Shown here: one piece after another, positions 33,972 through 46,648 of the stretch
How positions within the stretch are numbered: the stretch's first letter is position 1
Layout: each line of letters begins with the position of its first letter
Origin: Pseudoips prasinana
Lineage: Eukaryota > Arthropoda > Insecta > Lepidoptera > Nolidae
Assembly: GCA_951640165.1 (NCBI GenBank)
Contig: OX621242.1
Coordinates: forward strand, 10,223,501-10,287,500
Length of the DNA: 64,000 nt
Reading direction: 5' to 3'
Made by a program: the position numbers and the translations under genes
Notes under the pieces: model-generated
Database searches by the model: none
What the model was told of the DNA's origin: nothing
What the model saw: the letters and a program-made list of their open reading frames with translations, nothing else

Positions 33972-34517
33972 AACCGGCCAAGTGCGAGTCGGACTCGCCC
34001 ATGAAGGGTTCCGCAGCAGCAAGTATTTCAGTTGATTAAATGAAAGGTAAATTTACGATTTATGACGCATTAAAAAGAACTACTAACTAGATCTCGTTCA
34101 AACCAATGTAACATGGTAATGTACATCATATATTTTTTTAGTTTTATTATTCTCTTATTTTAGAAGTTACATGGGGGGGGGGGATACTCAATTTTCCTTT
34201 TTTTATTTTGGAAGTGTCTCTCGCGCAATCTATTCAGTTTAGAAAAAAAATGATATTAGGAACCTCGATATTATTTTTGAAGACCTATCCATAGATACCC
34301 CACATGTATGGGTAGGATGAAAAAACAAATTGAGTTTCAGTTCTAACCTGGAACCCCCAAAATTATTATTCTTTTTCTATTTTTGTGTGAAAATCTTAAT
34401 GCGGTTCATAGAATAGTTTCGGAAAAAAGTGGCTGTGACATACGGACGGACAGACAGACAGACTTGACGAATCTATAATGGTTCCGCTTTTTGCCATTTG
34501 GCTACGGAACCCTAAAA
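33972..34517. repeat. GGGTTCCGTAGC-bounded dispersed repeat, long copy
   Basis: It is collinear with 5767-6366, including the G run (11 bases here, 16 there), ACCCCACATGTATGGGT and GACATACGGACGGACAGACA. The left boundary reads GGGTTCCGCAGC here, one transition from the other copy. Confidence 0.87.
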
Positions 34518-34638
34518 ATGGGAGTTTTTTGATGGGACCCTGCAGAATTTAGATTTATAAGTGGACCCGATCGGATTGCAGCTTTTATTTATTTCAGCTA
34601 TTATTTCGAGGCAGGACATAGTCTGCCGGGGCAGCTAG
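34518..34638 (+). mobile_element. Probable Helitron 3' end
   Basis: It ends GTCTGCCGGGGCAGCTAG followed by T34639, the CTAG|T form of the other Helitrons. The TC start is not identified, so the element is probably 5'-truncated. Confidence 0.45.
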
Positions 34639-34639
34639 T

Positions 34640-35154
34640 TTTGATTTTTCTTGACATATTGTCATGAAAACCATAATGATAATACTTTATTACATTCAAA
34701 CCATACAATACACTTCGGCATGATATTGTACTATTCAGATATAACAGTTCTGTTCAGCAGTGGCAGTTTCATTCCCCAATCGGTTACAAATAAGGCTCAT
34801 ATTATAAGTATTATGACAATTAAACAAATCAAATAAGAAATTAAAAGTTGAATTAATAGTTAAAATTGCGTAACTAAAATTAATTATAAATTAACTCGAA
34901 ACTATTAAATTACATTACACAATTTTATATAAGCTTAGTTTCCTGCAGAAAAAACTCAATCTGAAATATTATGTTAACAAGTACCGCATAAATATTGATA
35001 ATCCAGTAACTAAGTATGCTTATGTATTCAATCTAAATAAATCGAAAACCTCGCATAAATTTCTATAAATCCTGTTGCATAGGTAAACAAATAAACATAT
35101 AAATGTTTCAATCTATGAAACCTGCCGGTTGAGCTTAAAACTATCGATAGTCCT
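34640..35154. other. AT-rich spacer, nothing recognised
   Basis: A 61-codon frame only. Confidence 0.45.
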
Positions 35155-35398
35155 AACATATTTAAAAATAAATTAAAAAAACGTTTGCTGGAAGGGTGCT
35201 TTTACTCAGTAGACGAATTCAAATTTTAAGGTGACTTTGTTAATTATGTTTCTTCATAGCTGTATTCATTATTGTATTTTTTATTGGTATTATATAAATT
35301 CCTTTTATTTTTATTTTTTGTGTCTAGTATGTAAGTCTCGTTAATATTCAAATACGATTGTAAAATTGTTATCTCTGAATAAATTAATAATAATAATG
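35155..35398 (+). mobile_element. LINE 3' end with last codons of the polymerase
   Basis: A short frame ends INLKKRLLEGCFYSVDEFKF, the C-terminal form of Jockey-like LINE polymerases. The UTR and an AATAAATTAATAATAATAAT tail follow. It is 5'-truncated to the last 25 or so codons. Confidence 0.7.
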
Positions 35399-36004
35399 CA
35401 CAATAAAATTCTGCAAATGCAAGTTCAATTTATTAGTGTTGTAAAATCTGTCACAGCTACATTATTTACACTGCAATCTTCTGGAAATGTAGAAAAATAT
35501 TCATGCCATGTTCTAGCTCTATATAAATTAGTATTATGATGAATTATTAAACATGTGTTTAAATATTCAACTTTTATTATTTAACACGTGTATGTTTAAC
35601 AAAAAATAAACTATTCAACGCAAAATTAATCAGATCTATGAAACAGAATTTCGTAAGAGAAGTTTTATTTGATTTTGTAGACTATAGCGTTGTTTTAAAA
35701 ATGGTAAATGATAAAGAATGATGGCTAAATCCTCACCATGAAACGATAGCGTCCCAATCGGTCATATGGCTGTAAAATATACTTATTTTTAAGATCTTTA
35801 AAAACACAAGAAATATCTTTATAAGTAGCCACAAAAAAAAGTTATCCATTTATTTTAGTTTATGTATTTATTCCAATTTATTTAGTAAAATGGTTACGGA
35901 ACGCACCTATTCACGATTCATTTCACATATGAAAGGACTTGGTATTAGAAGACTATAATTATTCACGTTTTTATGAATAGTTGTTGACTGTAATTAATTT
36001 TAAT
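35399..36004. other. AT-rich spacer, nothing recognised
   Basis: No gene or assignable repeat. Confidence 0.5.
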
Positions 36005-36066
36005 TATTCAATTTATTTATATGTAGACATAAATTTATTCAATTTATTTATATGTAGACATAAATC
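36005..36066. repeat. Tandem duplication, two 31-bp units
   Basis: TATTCAATTTATTTATATG-TAGACATAAATT occurs twice in immediate succession, with no visible divergence. Confidence 0.9.
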
Positions 36067-38142
36067 AACTACTACGCTGATTATTTATTATTAACTATAG
36101 GACAAAATCGGTCTTCCAAGCGGACTAGACGACTCCACGAGTCGTCTTCGCAGATGGCCCTATTTGATATTGAAATCTAGAAGTGTGATAGTCAGACAAG
36201 GGGACGCACTAAGCTTTGACAGATGTTCTATTCTTTTTTCTAATTCTCTGAGACAGATCGAAAAAAGAACCGAGATTGCTTATTATCCTCTTCGCTTATC
36301 GCTAATTGCACTGTTGATTCTAACCTCAAAAGTATTTTTGATGTTATTATTATAAAACGTGGCTATTTAGATTTTATTTTAAAACGGAATTATGTTTACA
36401 ACATAAAAACAAACCAATCTAATTATAGTTTACATTGGGAAAAAATAAAAGTCAAGTCCAGCACCTATAGAAATTTGGCCATCATTCTGTAATCTGCCCC
36501 GCGATGCTCTGCTGTTGAGCAACGAACGATATACATTGCCATATCAAATTAATGATTTCGTTGCTAACTTTCTTCCGGAGAACTTAGTTGTTATCTATCG
36601 GTTATTAGTTTCTCAAAAGTACATTTTTAGAGTCCCACTTATTTTTCCTTACGATTAGCCCCCAGTCCAACTTGTTGCGGCTAGCCACTAGAATTAATCG
36701 AGTGCCTGGCGTCTGAACTCTAAATCCACAGAAACCTTGCAAATAATATGGTATGTGATTCTTTTAAACTTCTAACTATCTGTAACGGTTGTCTAAAATT
36801 ATATTAGCTCACGATAACCGAGACCAGTGTTTTAACGATATGACACGTTATGGAAATTGTAAAGTTCTACACATCTTTAAAATGAGTTATATACATGAAA
36901 GTGCGGTAGTGGGGTAGTTTTCTCCTTCCCTACCACACCGATTCGATGTTCAATTTCCAACAGATTCGAGTTTCAATGATTTATATTTGAATAATTGTTC
37001 AATAGTTTGGGTTTTAAATATGATTTAATTTTTTGATTTTACATTTTAATATTGTTCTCCAAAAACCAAGTGTTAGAAATTTTAAAAAAGATTTTTTAAA
37101 TTTGAGTGTGGATAGGAATCAAATCCACGAAGAATATTGAACCTATAGGCGTTAACTACTCCACCACGGTAGTTGACGTTGTCAATTGTAACATTATGGA
37201 TACAAATACGTAATAACTGAATAAACCCAATAAGTAAAGTAAACTAATCGGATATAGCAAAATGAAAAAAAATGAATAAATAGAAAACAAAGCTCTAAAA
37301 AGATAGACAAAAACATTTTCGAATATCTTATTTAAAAAAAGAAAAACATAATTTTCTGTTCGTATGGAAACTGAACATCATTATTATAGGTCGGTCCTTG
37401 GGTTTAAAAACTCATTTTCGCGAATGTTCTAAACTCACTTTTTACGTTCTTTTGCTTTTAAATATCTACATATTTATAATTTAGAATTTTACATACCTAA
37501 ACATACGCGCTTGATTAAATTCTTCCTTTGTACTCATATCGTAGTAAAAATGTATTTGACAAAAAAAAATCTAAACAAACATCCTCCCGTATTATGCACG
37601 CTGCATATTTCCAAGCACCCTTCAAATATCAAACAAAAGTTATGTCCTTCAAACTAAACTGGGTTCAAAATTAATTGTCCCAGTAATCCTTTACAATTGT
37701 TTGTTCAAACTTCCCTTGTGCGGGCTTACTGGAAAATCGTGGGAATTCGCTTACAGGGCAGCGAATGGTCAGAATGCCTGCATTTATTCCACGTATGTTT
37801 TTCCTTTGTGCGCGGTAAATTAGCGATGCGAACAATGTTTACAATTCGACGACTGCAGTTTCGGTAACGTCTGTAGGCACATACGATTTGTAAGGGAAAT
37901 TGGGAATCGTACTCGTAAATTCGTACTTGTAATGGGTTGTCGGGGAAGTGGTGATGTGTTGTTTTGAGCACACTGTCTACGATTTCAGTGAACTATGGAG
38001 TTTCATGTAGCTTAATTATTGTCTTATCTATCACTTATAAATCAAAATAGGACTGTCAAATATGCAAGTACCTAATTCTGATTACTTTACTGTTATTGGT
38101 TTTGTTAGCACCATGAAATTCATGACTGGCTGATGATGCCGA
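36067..38142. other. Spacer with small structures
   Basis: It includes a 9-bp hairpin (AGACGACTC-cac-GAGTCGTCT, 36127-36147) and a degraded SINE-like head on the minus strand near 37095-37180 (a B-box-like block at GGAATCAAATCC). No gene is supported; the 81-codon frame at 37726-37971 has no known motif. Confidence 0.4.
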
Positions 38143-38178
38143 TTACGGACTTTACATAATGGTATGTAAAGTCCGTAA
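38143..38178. repeat. Perfect hairpin, 16-bp stem, ATGG loop
   Basis: TTACGGACTTTACATA is complemented by TATGTAAAGTCCGTAA. Confidence 0.95.
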
Positions 38179-39957
38179 CAAGTGCATTTAAAACAAGTTC
38201 AGGGAAATTTTGATGTGGTGATCTATTGTTTTGAGCACACTTTGTACGGGTGCACATTTTTAAGTAAATTATAGAAGTATTTTACTTTTTATTGTGACTT
38301 GTTTCTATGAACAAAATAAATCAAAACTCAACAGATGGCATATAAATGTTTGGAAGTCATTCCGATTAGTCAATTGTTATTGGTTATGTGTTGGTATACT
38401 GAAATTGACTACTTGTTGAACGTTATGTAGTAAAGCGGAAGGGAATCACTTTCTTTATTTACCTCTATAGATCTAAACTCGAAGTGAACTATACATATTA
38501 AAATTCAATTTCGGTTTAGATTTTATTAAGAGTTGGTGTTTAAGAGTAGACATCAATTTCTTTCTTATTATTATTTTAATGAGAATGAATTTCACATTTT
38601 TTACTTTAGCATGAAAAGGCCAATAAAGTTATTTTACTACACTTATATAAACTTACAATTTAATCAATCAATAGATCATTATATCATATGAAACACAATC
38701 TTCAGTCCAAAAAAATCAGTACTTATAATTATCAACAAAACCATTGTTAAACGTTTGTCAGGAAACATGTATGAAAATTTCACTCATCTACCTATATAAT
38801 AATTTTGTCCTGAATAATAATACATGCAATAAAAATTTAATAAACCAAAAACGACATATATCGAACTATGGAAGCGAAGTTCCTGATCAATTCAATAGCA
38901 GCAATGATCTACGTAATATGCAGACAATACGTTAGTTTCAGCAAAACAGTTCCAATCCAGATAGTAGTAAGTCTAGTGTGAATGGCGTGAAACGGTGCAT
39001 ACCTACAGTTGAACTCACTTCAATGGAAACACCTGGAATTGATACTGATACCCTTTATTAAATAGTCAGTAACAGCACTTTTCGAACTACATGTGTATCC
39101 ATCGACTTGACGTCGACTGCAGGGACCACAGTCTAGGATTATTAGAGATAAAAGCATATTTCTATTCTATGATAGAACATAATTGATTAGACATAAAAAA
39201 AATACTTTTGTTACATATTTATTCTATGCTTTTATTAAAGCTTCAATCCACGTGCATCTTTATTCAAAAGTAAGCCCTCGATGCAAAAACAAGATATTCT
39301 TTTCTTTAATTATTACATAGGCAAAAAATTTGCCAATAGGCTAACAATAATTTGGATCATCAGTTGTTTCGATATTTGTTACTTAATTACGCAAAAACGA
39401 CTAGACAAAAGTGAATGGCAGAATCCATACCCCACACTTTTTTTGTTGTTCAGCTATATAATTTGTATCACTTTTAAGACAACTATGGCATTGATTTTTA
39501 TGTATGTATAATATGTTTAAAACTTGGGATTAATTAATAAAATCAATAAGAATATTTCATTTATTTTCAATAAATAAACGTAATACAATCGAAAACTAAA
39601 CGCAGTTACTTTTTAAGAAATTGCCATGTGTAAATTAATACAAATGTTGAAATTATAATTAATTAATTATATATTTTAAAGCACAGTAGTTGCATTAAAT
39701 CGTAATAATTAATGATTTAGAATAGGAACGATTTTCGTCATCAATATTTTTTTGTTCATGGCAATTATTTATTGACAGGTAAAGACAATCTGTCAGGTAT
39801 TTATTGCTGTTGTTTTGACATATCTCATCAATTAAGCAAATTATCTTGCAGTTTTTACGTTGATATAAGCATTAGTTCCTGCGTACTATACCTGTTGATA
39901 GTGGATTCACAAAACGACGCTTTATTAACAGTGCTGTATGCACGTAATTTAATTAAA
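38179..39957. other. AT-rich spacer, nothing recognised
   Basis: Frames of 63-76 codons at 38744-39511 look like chance open sequence in AT-rich DNA. Confidence 0.45.
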
Positions 39958-40068
39958 ATGACGAGTTTGCAATGTGTTAATTGCAACATTCGCTTGCCCC
40001 GACTAAGAAGACATGCTTTATCTGATAAGAGTGAAGTTCTCAATAAACCCAATGATGCTTCGTACTAA
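39958..40068 (+). CDS. Short Cys-containing frame, possibly a broken first exon
   Basis: From ATG at 39958 the frame reads MTSLQCVNCNIRLPRLRRH then ALSDKSEVLNKPNDASY and stops. A CxxC followed by a basic patch resembles the N-terminus of zinc-binding, transposon-associated proteins in arthropods, but I cannot name the family. The frame is open further upstream (from 39772) without added signal. Confidence 0.2.
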   Translation: MTSLQCVNCNIRLPRLRRHALSDKSEVLNKPNDASY

Positions 40069-40577
40069 AATAAAGTCCCACCATTCTTCTGTTAAAACTT
40101 ATTTTGTATTTATAGTTGTAGAAACAAACATGAATGGGTCGGGATTCAATCAGAAGTTGCTGCTGTAACTACTTTATAGGCTTAAGAACTATGGGATGTT
40201 GTTCACATGTGACAATTATTATCTGGTACTTATCACAGGAGGGTCTTACCTGACCTGGCCCTTCTTATATGAAGTAATACTTAGGATAAAAAATAATAAT
40301 ATCAATAAAATAAATGTAGTTACAAAAAACAAAGAACCTATTGTTTTATTTACCTCCACTCAAAACGTCATAAAACCAGCAACCTCATACAAATGTACAC
40401 TGGGTTATTAACTTTGTAATTAATGGAAATAAATAAATTTTGATTATTTGAACAAATAATAGTTTTTTGCATATTCCTAACCTAACTCGCGATCCAGTTA
40501 GAGGTTTCGGGGCAGGTTTGGAATAAATCCATGTAAAAGACTACAAAAAGAGCGACAACATTTACTTTATCACCTTA
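40069..40577. other. Spacer, nothing recognised
   Basis: A 71-codon chance frame only. Confidence 0.45.
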
Positions 40578-40619
40578 ACAATGATTATGCAAATATTATT
40601 ATATTTGCATAATCATTGT
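40578..40619. repeat. Perfect hairpin, 19-bp stem, TATT loop
   Basis: The arms 40578-40596 and 40601-40619 are exact complements. Confidence 0.95.
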
Positions 40620-41865
40620 ACAATCTTCATTGGTAACAATCTTCATTGGTACACTAGCATTTGATCGCCACATCAGTAGATACACTTTGATATTTACAGT
40701 ATCTTTATTACTAAGGCAGTAAGAGCGATTTTCGAACTTCAATTTATCCACTGTCATGGGGTTGATCACACGTAACCTTAAAATAAAACTGGCTGTAACT
40801 TTTATACCCATTTTCTAAAAATATAAGAAATAAAAAATACCTTGTCTATCAAATTAACTACCAATTAAAACAAAAAATACCTCTGAACACGAAAGTTTAT
40901 TAGCGGTACGAAGGTCCCTTACAAACCTGCCGTTCTCCTTTGGAATGGAGATAGATTATACTCTTAAGCAACTAGTATTTTAATTGATAATGTTTATGTA
41001 TTTGGATGTCCGTTGCTCAATTACTTTAATATTAAAAAAAATGTTAAACGGATGGTATAAATGGGGATAGATTATACCTTTAATATATAAATAAGCTATA
41101 ATAAATAGCTAAATTGCAGGTAGCATCGCGAGGCGCAGCTAATATGCAATATAATTCAAAGAATTCGTAGACTGTGGACCTATAATCTATAGTACAAGTT
41201 GCGATTGATTGAACAAACTACTGACTTGGTGCGCCAACTGTTCGTCTTAAAACCGTCTAACCCGGGTATGTTTGCTCTAGTCATCTGAATATCCGATTCG
41301 AGTCAAACAACGTCTGAGAATCTATGAAGTTTGTCACTAGATTTGATCTGCGGTTTCTATCCTTGATTTTAGGATTGCAAGTATCCTACTTAACTTTACT
41401 TTCACAAGTAACTTTTGGTTCTAGAAACAGAAAAGAGGAGGATAGGGGAATATTTCTATTCACAAATAGAATTCAAGTCATACATTTATATTGAATCGGA
41501 TTTCATAAACGGATAAATATCGCAAGAATTTTGTCAACTAGAAACGAATACCTTCTTATTAGGAATAGTTGTAAGTATCATATAATTTCCTTGGGCAGTG
41601 GTTTGCGTCATGTGTGAATTATTAAGCCATATCATAGTTCTACGACTATGACATTGCTAAAGAACTCTTGTTTAATGATGAGAATGGCTCTCTGTTATGT
41701 CAGATAAATCAGCAGCTGACTTGTTACCTGAATATATAAACATTATGTCTACAACTGGGACTGTTAGGGTAATAACACATCTGAAATACGAAATCCAATC
41801 AACTAAAAGTTGGAACACAACAATAGAATGCATATTTTTTTAATTTGATGTCTATAGTAGTCTTA
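40620..41865. other. Spacer, nothing firmly recognised
   Basis: A block at 41100-41145 ending GCGAGGCGCAGCTAA|T resembles a decayed Helitron 3' end, but no start is visible. Confidence 0.4.
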
Positions 41866-42085
41866 AGGGGCATTTGCCGTTTCATCTACCTGCCATGCCA
41901 CCCGCTAAAGGTGCCTGCGGGTGGGTATGTCGGACTCGCACCGTTTAAACCTAACCTGCCGTGGACTTCTATTGGCGTCTGATGGGAGGAGCCCCGGGGA
42001 CGCCGCCTGCTGGTGCCCTCCTTTTGCGCCATGTCTTAGACGGTCGGTACACGTACCCTGGGATGATAACCTGTTCCTGTTGCAA
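41866..42085. repeat. GC-rich island, probably a retroelement fragment
   Basis: CCTGCGGGTGGGTATGTCGG, GGGAGGAGCCCCGGGGACGC and CACGTACCCTGGGATGATAA form a strikingly GC-rich block in AT-rich surroundings. It recalls LINE 5' untranslated regions of Lepidoptera, but no ORF or second copy is present here. Confidence 0.35.
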
Positions 42086-43344
42086 CTTTAATCACATCCA
42101 CGACCAAAATATTAACAAAATAATGCAACAACATTAGATAATTCACTCCTTCTGATCTGAATAAACGCTCTGCTATACCTCACATAAAATCGTTATTAAG
42201 TCACATTCGTTAATATTTTATAAATAATAAACCTGCAGTTTTGCTACAGCATTTGTCACAACGTAAAAGTCACGGAAATCGTTGGTAAAAGTAGTTTTAT
42301 TCATTGTTTCAATATTTACCGTGACCTAATAACTATTCTGAAAAACCAACTATTACGGTAAACACACATAGATACATAGAGTCACGACTGTTTCTCAAAG
42401 GAGTAGGCAGAGACAACGCATTTCCATTGTCATCTTTGCACACCTATTTTACCTCGTTTTCTGTCATTATATTCTTGTACATGCTCGCCGGTTTAGGGTA
42501 CTTATGACCTAGCCTTTCTTGAGTACATCTCCGATTTATTCAAATAATGTTTTACGAGGTCTTGCAAGTTCAATTTACGTTATAGTTTGGCGTTGTTTGG
42601 GTTAAAATATAAAAAGATCCTACCTTCGTTTTCTCCCATAAATAATAATGACATTTTCTAGGGATATTAAACTGTTCCAAAACTTTTTAGACCGAACCCT
42701 ACCCGGATAGTATGTGGACGTTGCGTTTTACGTTCTCTGCCTTGCCTTTGAAGGTGTAATGATGGGCGTACAATGTAATGTTTATTTATAGGTACCTACT
42801 CCTCTTACATCAATATGTAAATCAATTCTCACCCTCAAACCATTTCTACTAAAACTACCCGCAAGTAATTGTTGCACGGTCACCTATCTAAAGGACCATA
42901 AAATTCTTTCCTCTAGCCGGATCATAAATATGTATAGTAGAAACCAAGCATGCGTCGCGTATAAAACGCCGCCAAAAATGCGATCTCGCGGGAGAGAAGG
43001 TGCTTGTCATAGATAAAGGGTATTGCTAGAAGAGGATTATTACGATTTTATATCCAAAAGACAACATGATTATTGCTGCCACACACCGTCCATGAGATAC
43101 AGAATTAAAGACTTAAGAAAAATTAAAAATCACGATTAATTTTTTTATTATATTTGTGTAATGCGATAACTGCCAATGAACTCTATGTGGTACCCGTATC
43201 GGCGTTTATAATGTTACGTGTTATATAAAAACGCAGACTATATAACATAATTAACATACCTTTATATTATTGCTCAATACCCTTATATAGTTTGGGGCAA
43301 AATTATCTAACAACGCAATATATAATAATAAAATAATAATAAGC
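42086..43344. other. Spacer, nothing recognised
   Basis: No gene or assignable repeat. Confidence 0.5.
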
Positions 43345-43377
43345 AACTATACATAGGTATAGTACCTATGTATAGTT
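43345..43377. repeat. Perfect hairpin, 15-bp stem, TAG loop
   Basis: AACTATACATAGGTA is complemented by TACCTATGTATAGTT. Confidence 0.93.
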
Positions 43378-43799
43378 TAGATAATTGTACCAGAATCCCA
43401 CAAAGTGAAAAGTTTCCATCTAACAAGGTGTTCCAGAAAATAAATTTAAGAAGTTTTATACTTCATTTATTGATACATCATCGACAGTTCACAATGCAAC
43501 TTAACAATGTTTTTGTCTAAATACAAGTTCTGTGTGATTTGCCTTTCCAGGTGCATACAACACTTACAATATTATTACAAATCAAAACCTTAAAAAAAAT
43601 ATATTACCTAAAATTTGGTCTTAAATTAAAGATAACTAAATATATATTTTTTTTAACTAGAGAAGTGAGATCAGTTTTATATAAAAAAAAAAATCATTCA
43701 ATTTAATAAAATATACAGAGAAACAACATTAATTATTTGAAGTCTGTCTTAGAATATCCAGTATTATTACCCTTTAAAATTTTAACAAACGCTCTGCTC

Positions 43800-44015
43800 T
43801 CTGCTGTATAATACAATAATTCAATTCAATTTATTTATTTCTCTCTTCACAACAAATGGTTACATTTCACATACATAACAACTTATGAAATTTATGTATA
43901 ATTAGGGAATATATGTAGATATGCCACCAGCATTTGTGAGAGACTGGTGCCTGTGATAGGTTTAGTACAAACCTGTATTACAGGTCACCAGAGCTCCCAC
44001 TCCGCGGAATGGGAA
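43800..44015 (-). mobile_element. LINE 3' end with AATTG-type tail
   Basis: On the minus strand GGGAGCTCTGGTGACCTG leads to GAAATAAATAAATTGAATTG, an AATAAA-containing tail of short tandem units. No polymerase codons are recognised. Confidence 0.5.
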
Positions 44016-44949
44016 ATAAAAATGTAGTTTTTTTAAAATGTATTCAGTCGTGTTAAAACACGGTTGATATTAAAATTTTATAAAGAGTTCCGTAACCACA
44101 TCTATTCTCCCTACATCTTCCCTCAACCGACTCGCACACGGTTTATTTGCCCCTATTTGCATAGAAACGTTTTTTGTGGGCGTCCTTGTTTGTTTAGTGG
44201 ATAGGTAGAAAAAGCTTTCGTGAGGCTAGGACTTGAACGTACGACGCCTCAGACAGATTTGTTTGTATTGAATGTAGTGTGTTTGGTTTTTCTTCTTATT
44301 TTAGTAGCTGCAAGTATTTGGTTGCGAGATTTGCAGTTGACGTCGGATTTTGTTGGAGTCGTTGACTTGGCGGATGTTTTCCGTCGACGGTAAATATTTC
44401 AGATGCTAGGTGGTGAATTTACATTTTTTCTCAGACGTTTTGTATAAGACTATGTGCCTGTTGTGTGTTTTATATAAGCCTGTATAAAGCTAGCCGGTAA
44501 ATCTTTTTTTTTTAATTTAAAGTATGTATGTTGAAGATATTGCGGAAGGTAAGTGATTAAAATAATGTGAGTGCTTAAAAAATCCAAAACACAGCTAAGT
44601 TAAGAACCAACATTGCTTATTCCGTCAACATTGTTTAATTCGAAATGGCGCGGTCAGGGCCAAACCTTCTTTATCCTCAGCATTTGTAAGGTAATCCCTT
44701 GAAAATTAATTACCAAAAGCCAACCTTTGTAAGGTGCGTTCATGAATTACTCAACCTTTACGGAGCTTAAAGAAACTAAAGGCTATTGGTAATCCAACAA
44801 TTGCTTGTTTAGGTTTTCTTCCGTGTACAATTTGATATTTTGTGGCTCTTTGTTTTAAAATGTGTTTGGGATTTATGGCTGACTGACATATAATTTTGTA
44901 CAATTGTTCCCGCACACAACTGTTGCACTCTCTTTTCCTAAATCTCAGG
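44016..44949. other. Spacer, nothing firmly recognised
   Basis: A B-box-like GTTCAAGTCC on the minus strand near 44232 hints at another degraded SINE. Confidence 0.4.
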
Positions 44950-45130
44950 ATCCAGGCTAGAAGACACGACTGAAAATAAGTCAGGTGAAAACCCTACATA
45001 CTTTAAATACTGTCGAAGGCATACGGGAATAATACCACCAAGCTTTTAACTCCACCCAACCTGAGATTGGAACCCAGGACCTCATTATCGGTGTATGAGC
45101 ACGCTGCCACTAAACCTACCACAAACAGCA
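44950..45130 (-). mobile_element. tRNA-derived SINE-like element
   Basis: On the minus strand GTAGGTTTAGTGGCAGCG and GGTCCTGGGTTCCAATCTC have A-box and B-box form at tRNA-like spacing, followed by GTTGGGTGGAGTTAAAAGC. Confidence 0.6.
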
Positions 45131-45229
45131 TAGTTTTAATATATAGAGGAATAGCGTTTTATGATAACTTTCACCCTTATTATATGAATGAATTCAAAGT
45201 ACAAAATTTATATGCAACTAAGACTTTGA

Positions 45230-45410
45230 CTGCACGTGTGGCGACTAAGAGTGTTACCTTGCCTCTTCGTGTTCCGGGTTCTATTCCCGCACGGGACAAC
45301 TATTTGTTTAACCCATAATTAGTAGTTCTGAGTCTGGATGTACTTTGTGTGTGTGTTAATTATATGTTTGTAATGTACTTCACACACAGGGATTAATTTT
45401 AACTGTGTAG
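45230..45410 (+). mobile_element. Second SINE family, good copy
   Basis: The B box GGGTTCTATTCCC is followed by GCACGGGACAACTATTTG, TAGTTCTGAGTCTGGATGT and ACACACAGGGATTAAT. Confidence 0.8.
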
Positions 45411-45605
45411 GAGGATTCCTGTTGTTTTTTTAAATATATACGTTCAATTTGTACAGATCTTAATCAGGTGCAATATTTATGTGTATGTGGCCTTTTACAG
45501 GCAGTGCAATCTTAATGTAACATTTAAGAATATATATTTTATACATAATTTTGCAAAACAATAAAATTGGAATACAAATATACAATTATTAGATAGTAGT
45601 AGTTG

Positions 45606-45716
45606 TTCGGAGTCTGGATGTAATTTGTGTCCGTCTATTATAAGTTTGTAAAGTACCTCGCAACACATGGTTAAATTTAGTGAATTTAACCATGTTTTGC
45701 GGGCGTTGTCTTTAAA
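45606..45716 (+). mobile_element. Second SINE family, 5'-truncated, with a hairpin replacing its 3' block
   Basis: It starts at TTCGGAGTCTGGATGTAAT and runs to GCGGGCGTTGTCTTTAAAAA. Where sister copies have AACACAGGGATTA then TAGTGC, this copy has ACATGGTTAAATT, a 5-nt loop and the exact complement AATTTAACCATGT (45665-45695). Confidence 0.8.
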
Positions 45717-46069
45717 AAAGAAAGAAATTTTAATCTAAAACATAAGGATGTTAAACATTTGTGTAATAATAATACTTTATACAACACGGTATTCATAAAT
45801 GAGGTGTTTATTGCACAACAGCAATCTGTCCGAGCTATTTGTAAGGTATGTGACACCAATGTTTTCATATAGACAACTATTTATGGAGCTTAAAATCCTA
45901 ATTGTCCCAACGCTCTATTAATTTGAGTGGAGTGTGTTTGCTAAAATACTTCAGTATTTATTAAGCGTTTTGAAGTTACTATTAGGTTTAATACAAACTA
46001 CTCTGACAGATTCTACGAAAGATGATAAGTAAGTAACAAAACAGAGTAAATAAATATTATAGGTGTTAT

Positions 46070-46598
46070 GGAATATAGTAACGGGTGACTCATGTAATTA
46101 ATTTTATGTTGGACTAGCTGTGCCCGCGACTTCGTCCGCGTGTTAATTAGTTTATTTCGTTTTTATTGTTTTTTAGTAAAATAAAATACTTTTTCTAAAA
46201 TTAAAGTAGCCTAAGTTACTCCTTATTATATCAGCTACCTGCCAATAAAAGTCCCTTCAAAATCGGTCCAGCCATTTCAGAGATTAGTCGGAACAAACAG
46301 ACAGACAGACAGACAAAAATTGTAAAAAATGTTTTTTTTGGTGTATGTACCGTATATATATTCATATTTATGTAGACAAAATCGGTTATTTCAATATTAC
46401 AAACAGATACTCCAATTTTATTTATTTGTATAGATTCGGCCAACAGTTTCGACTTCTTCAGGAGGTCATCTTCAGGGCGAATGCGACCCGCATGACGCGA
46501 TCATTGTGTCCCGTCTCGCAATCATTGGCCGCAACTGTTGGCAAAATCCAACATAAAATTAATTACGTGAGTCATAGTATATAAAGTAACGGAATATC
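46070..46598. mobile_element. Fold-back element whose left arm is split by a Helitron
   Basis: GGTGACTCATGTAATTAATT plus TTATGTTGGA (46084-46113) is complemented by 46547-46577, with further matching to about 46070 and 46597. The arms continue inward as GGCCAACAGTT (46438-46448) and AACTGTTGGC (46533-46542). On the minus strand the centre reads CCTGAAGATGACCTCC-TGAAGAAGTCGAAAC, reminiscent of the hammerhead-like end regions of Penelope-like elements. Identity of the element is uncertain. Confidence 0.75.
46114..46434 (-). mobile_element. Non-autonomous Helitron (321 bp) nested in a fold-back arm
   Basis: On the minus strand it begins TCTATACAAATAAATAAAAT and ends GGGCACAGCTAG, between A46113 and T46435. 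Its 3' region contains CGCGGACGAAGTCGCGG, able to form a short hairpin. The opposite arm of the host element supplies the empty-site sequence. The 3' end differs from the 15727 family internally. Confidence 0.9.
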
Positions 46599-46648
46599 TT
46601 TAATTGTGCTAGCTCCTCACGTATATTTTATAATAATAATATCATAGA

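Noticed and set aside
41100..41145. A complete Helitron ending GCGCAGCTAA
   Set aside because: The end resembles CTRR followed by T, but no TC start or sister copy was found.
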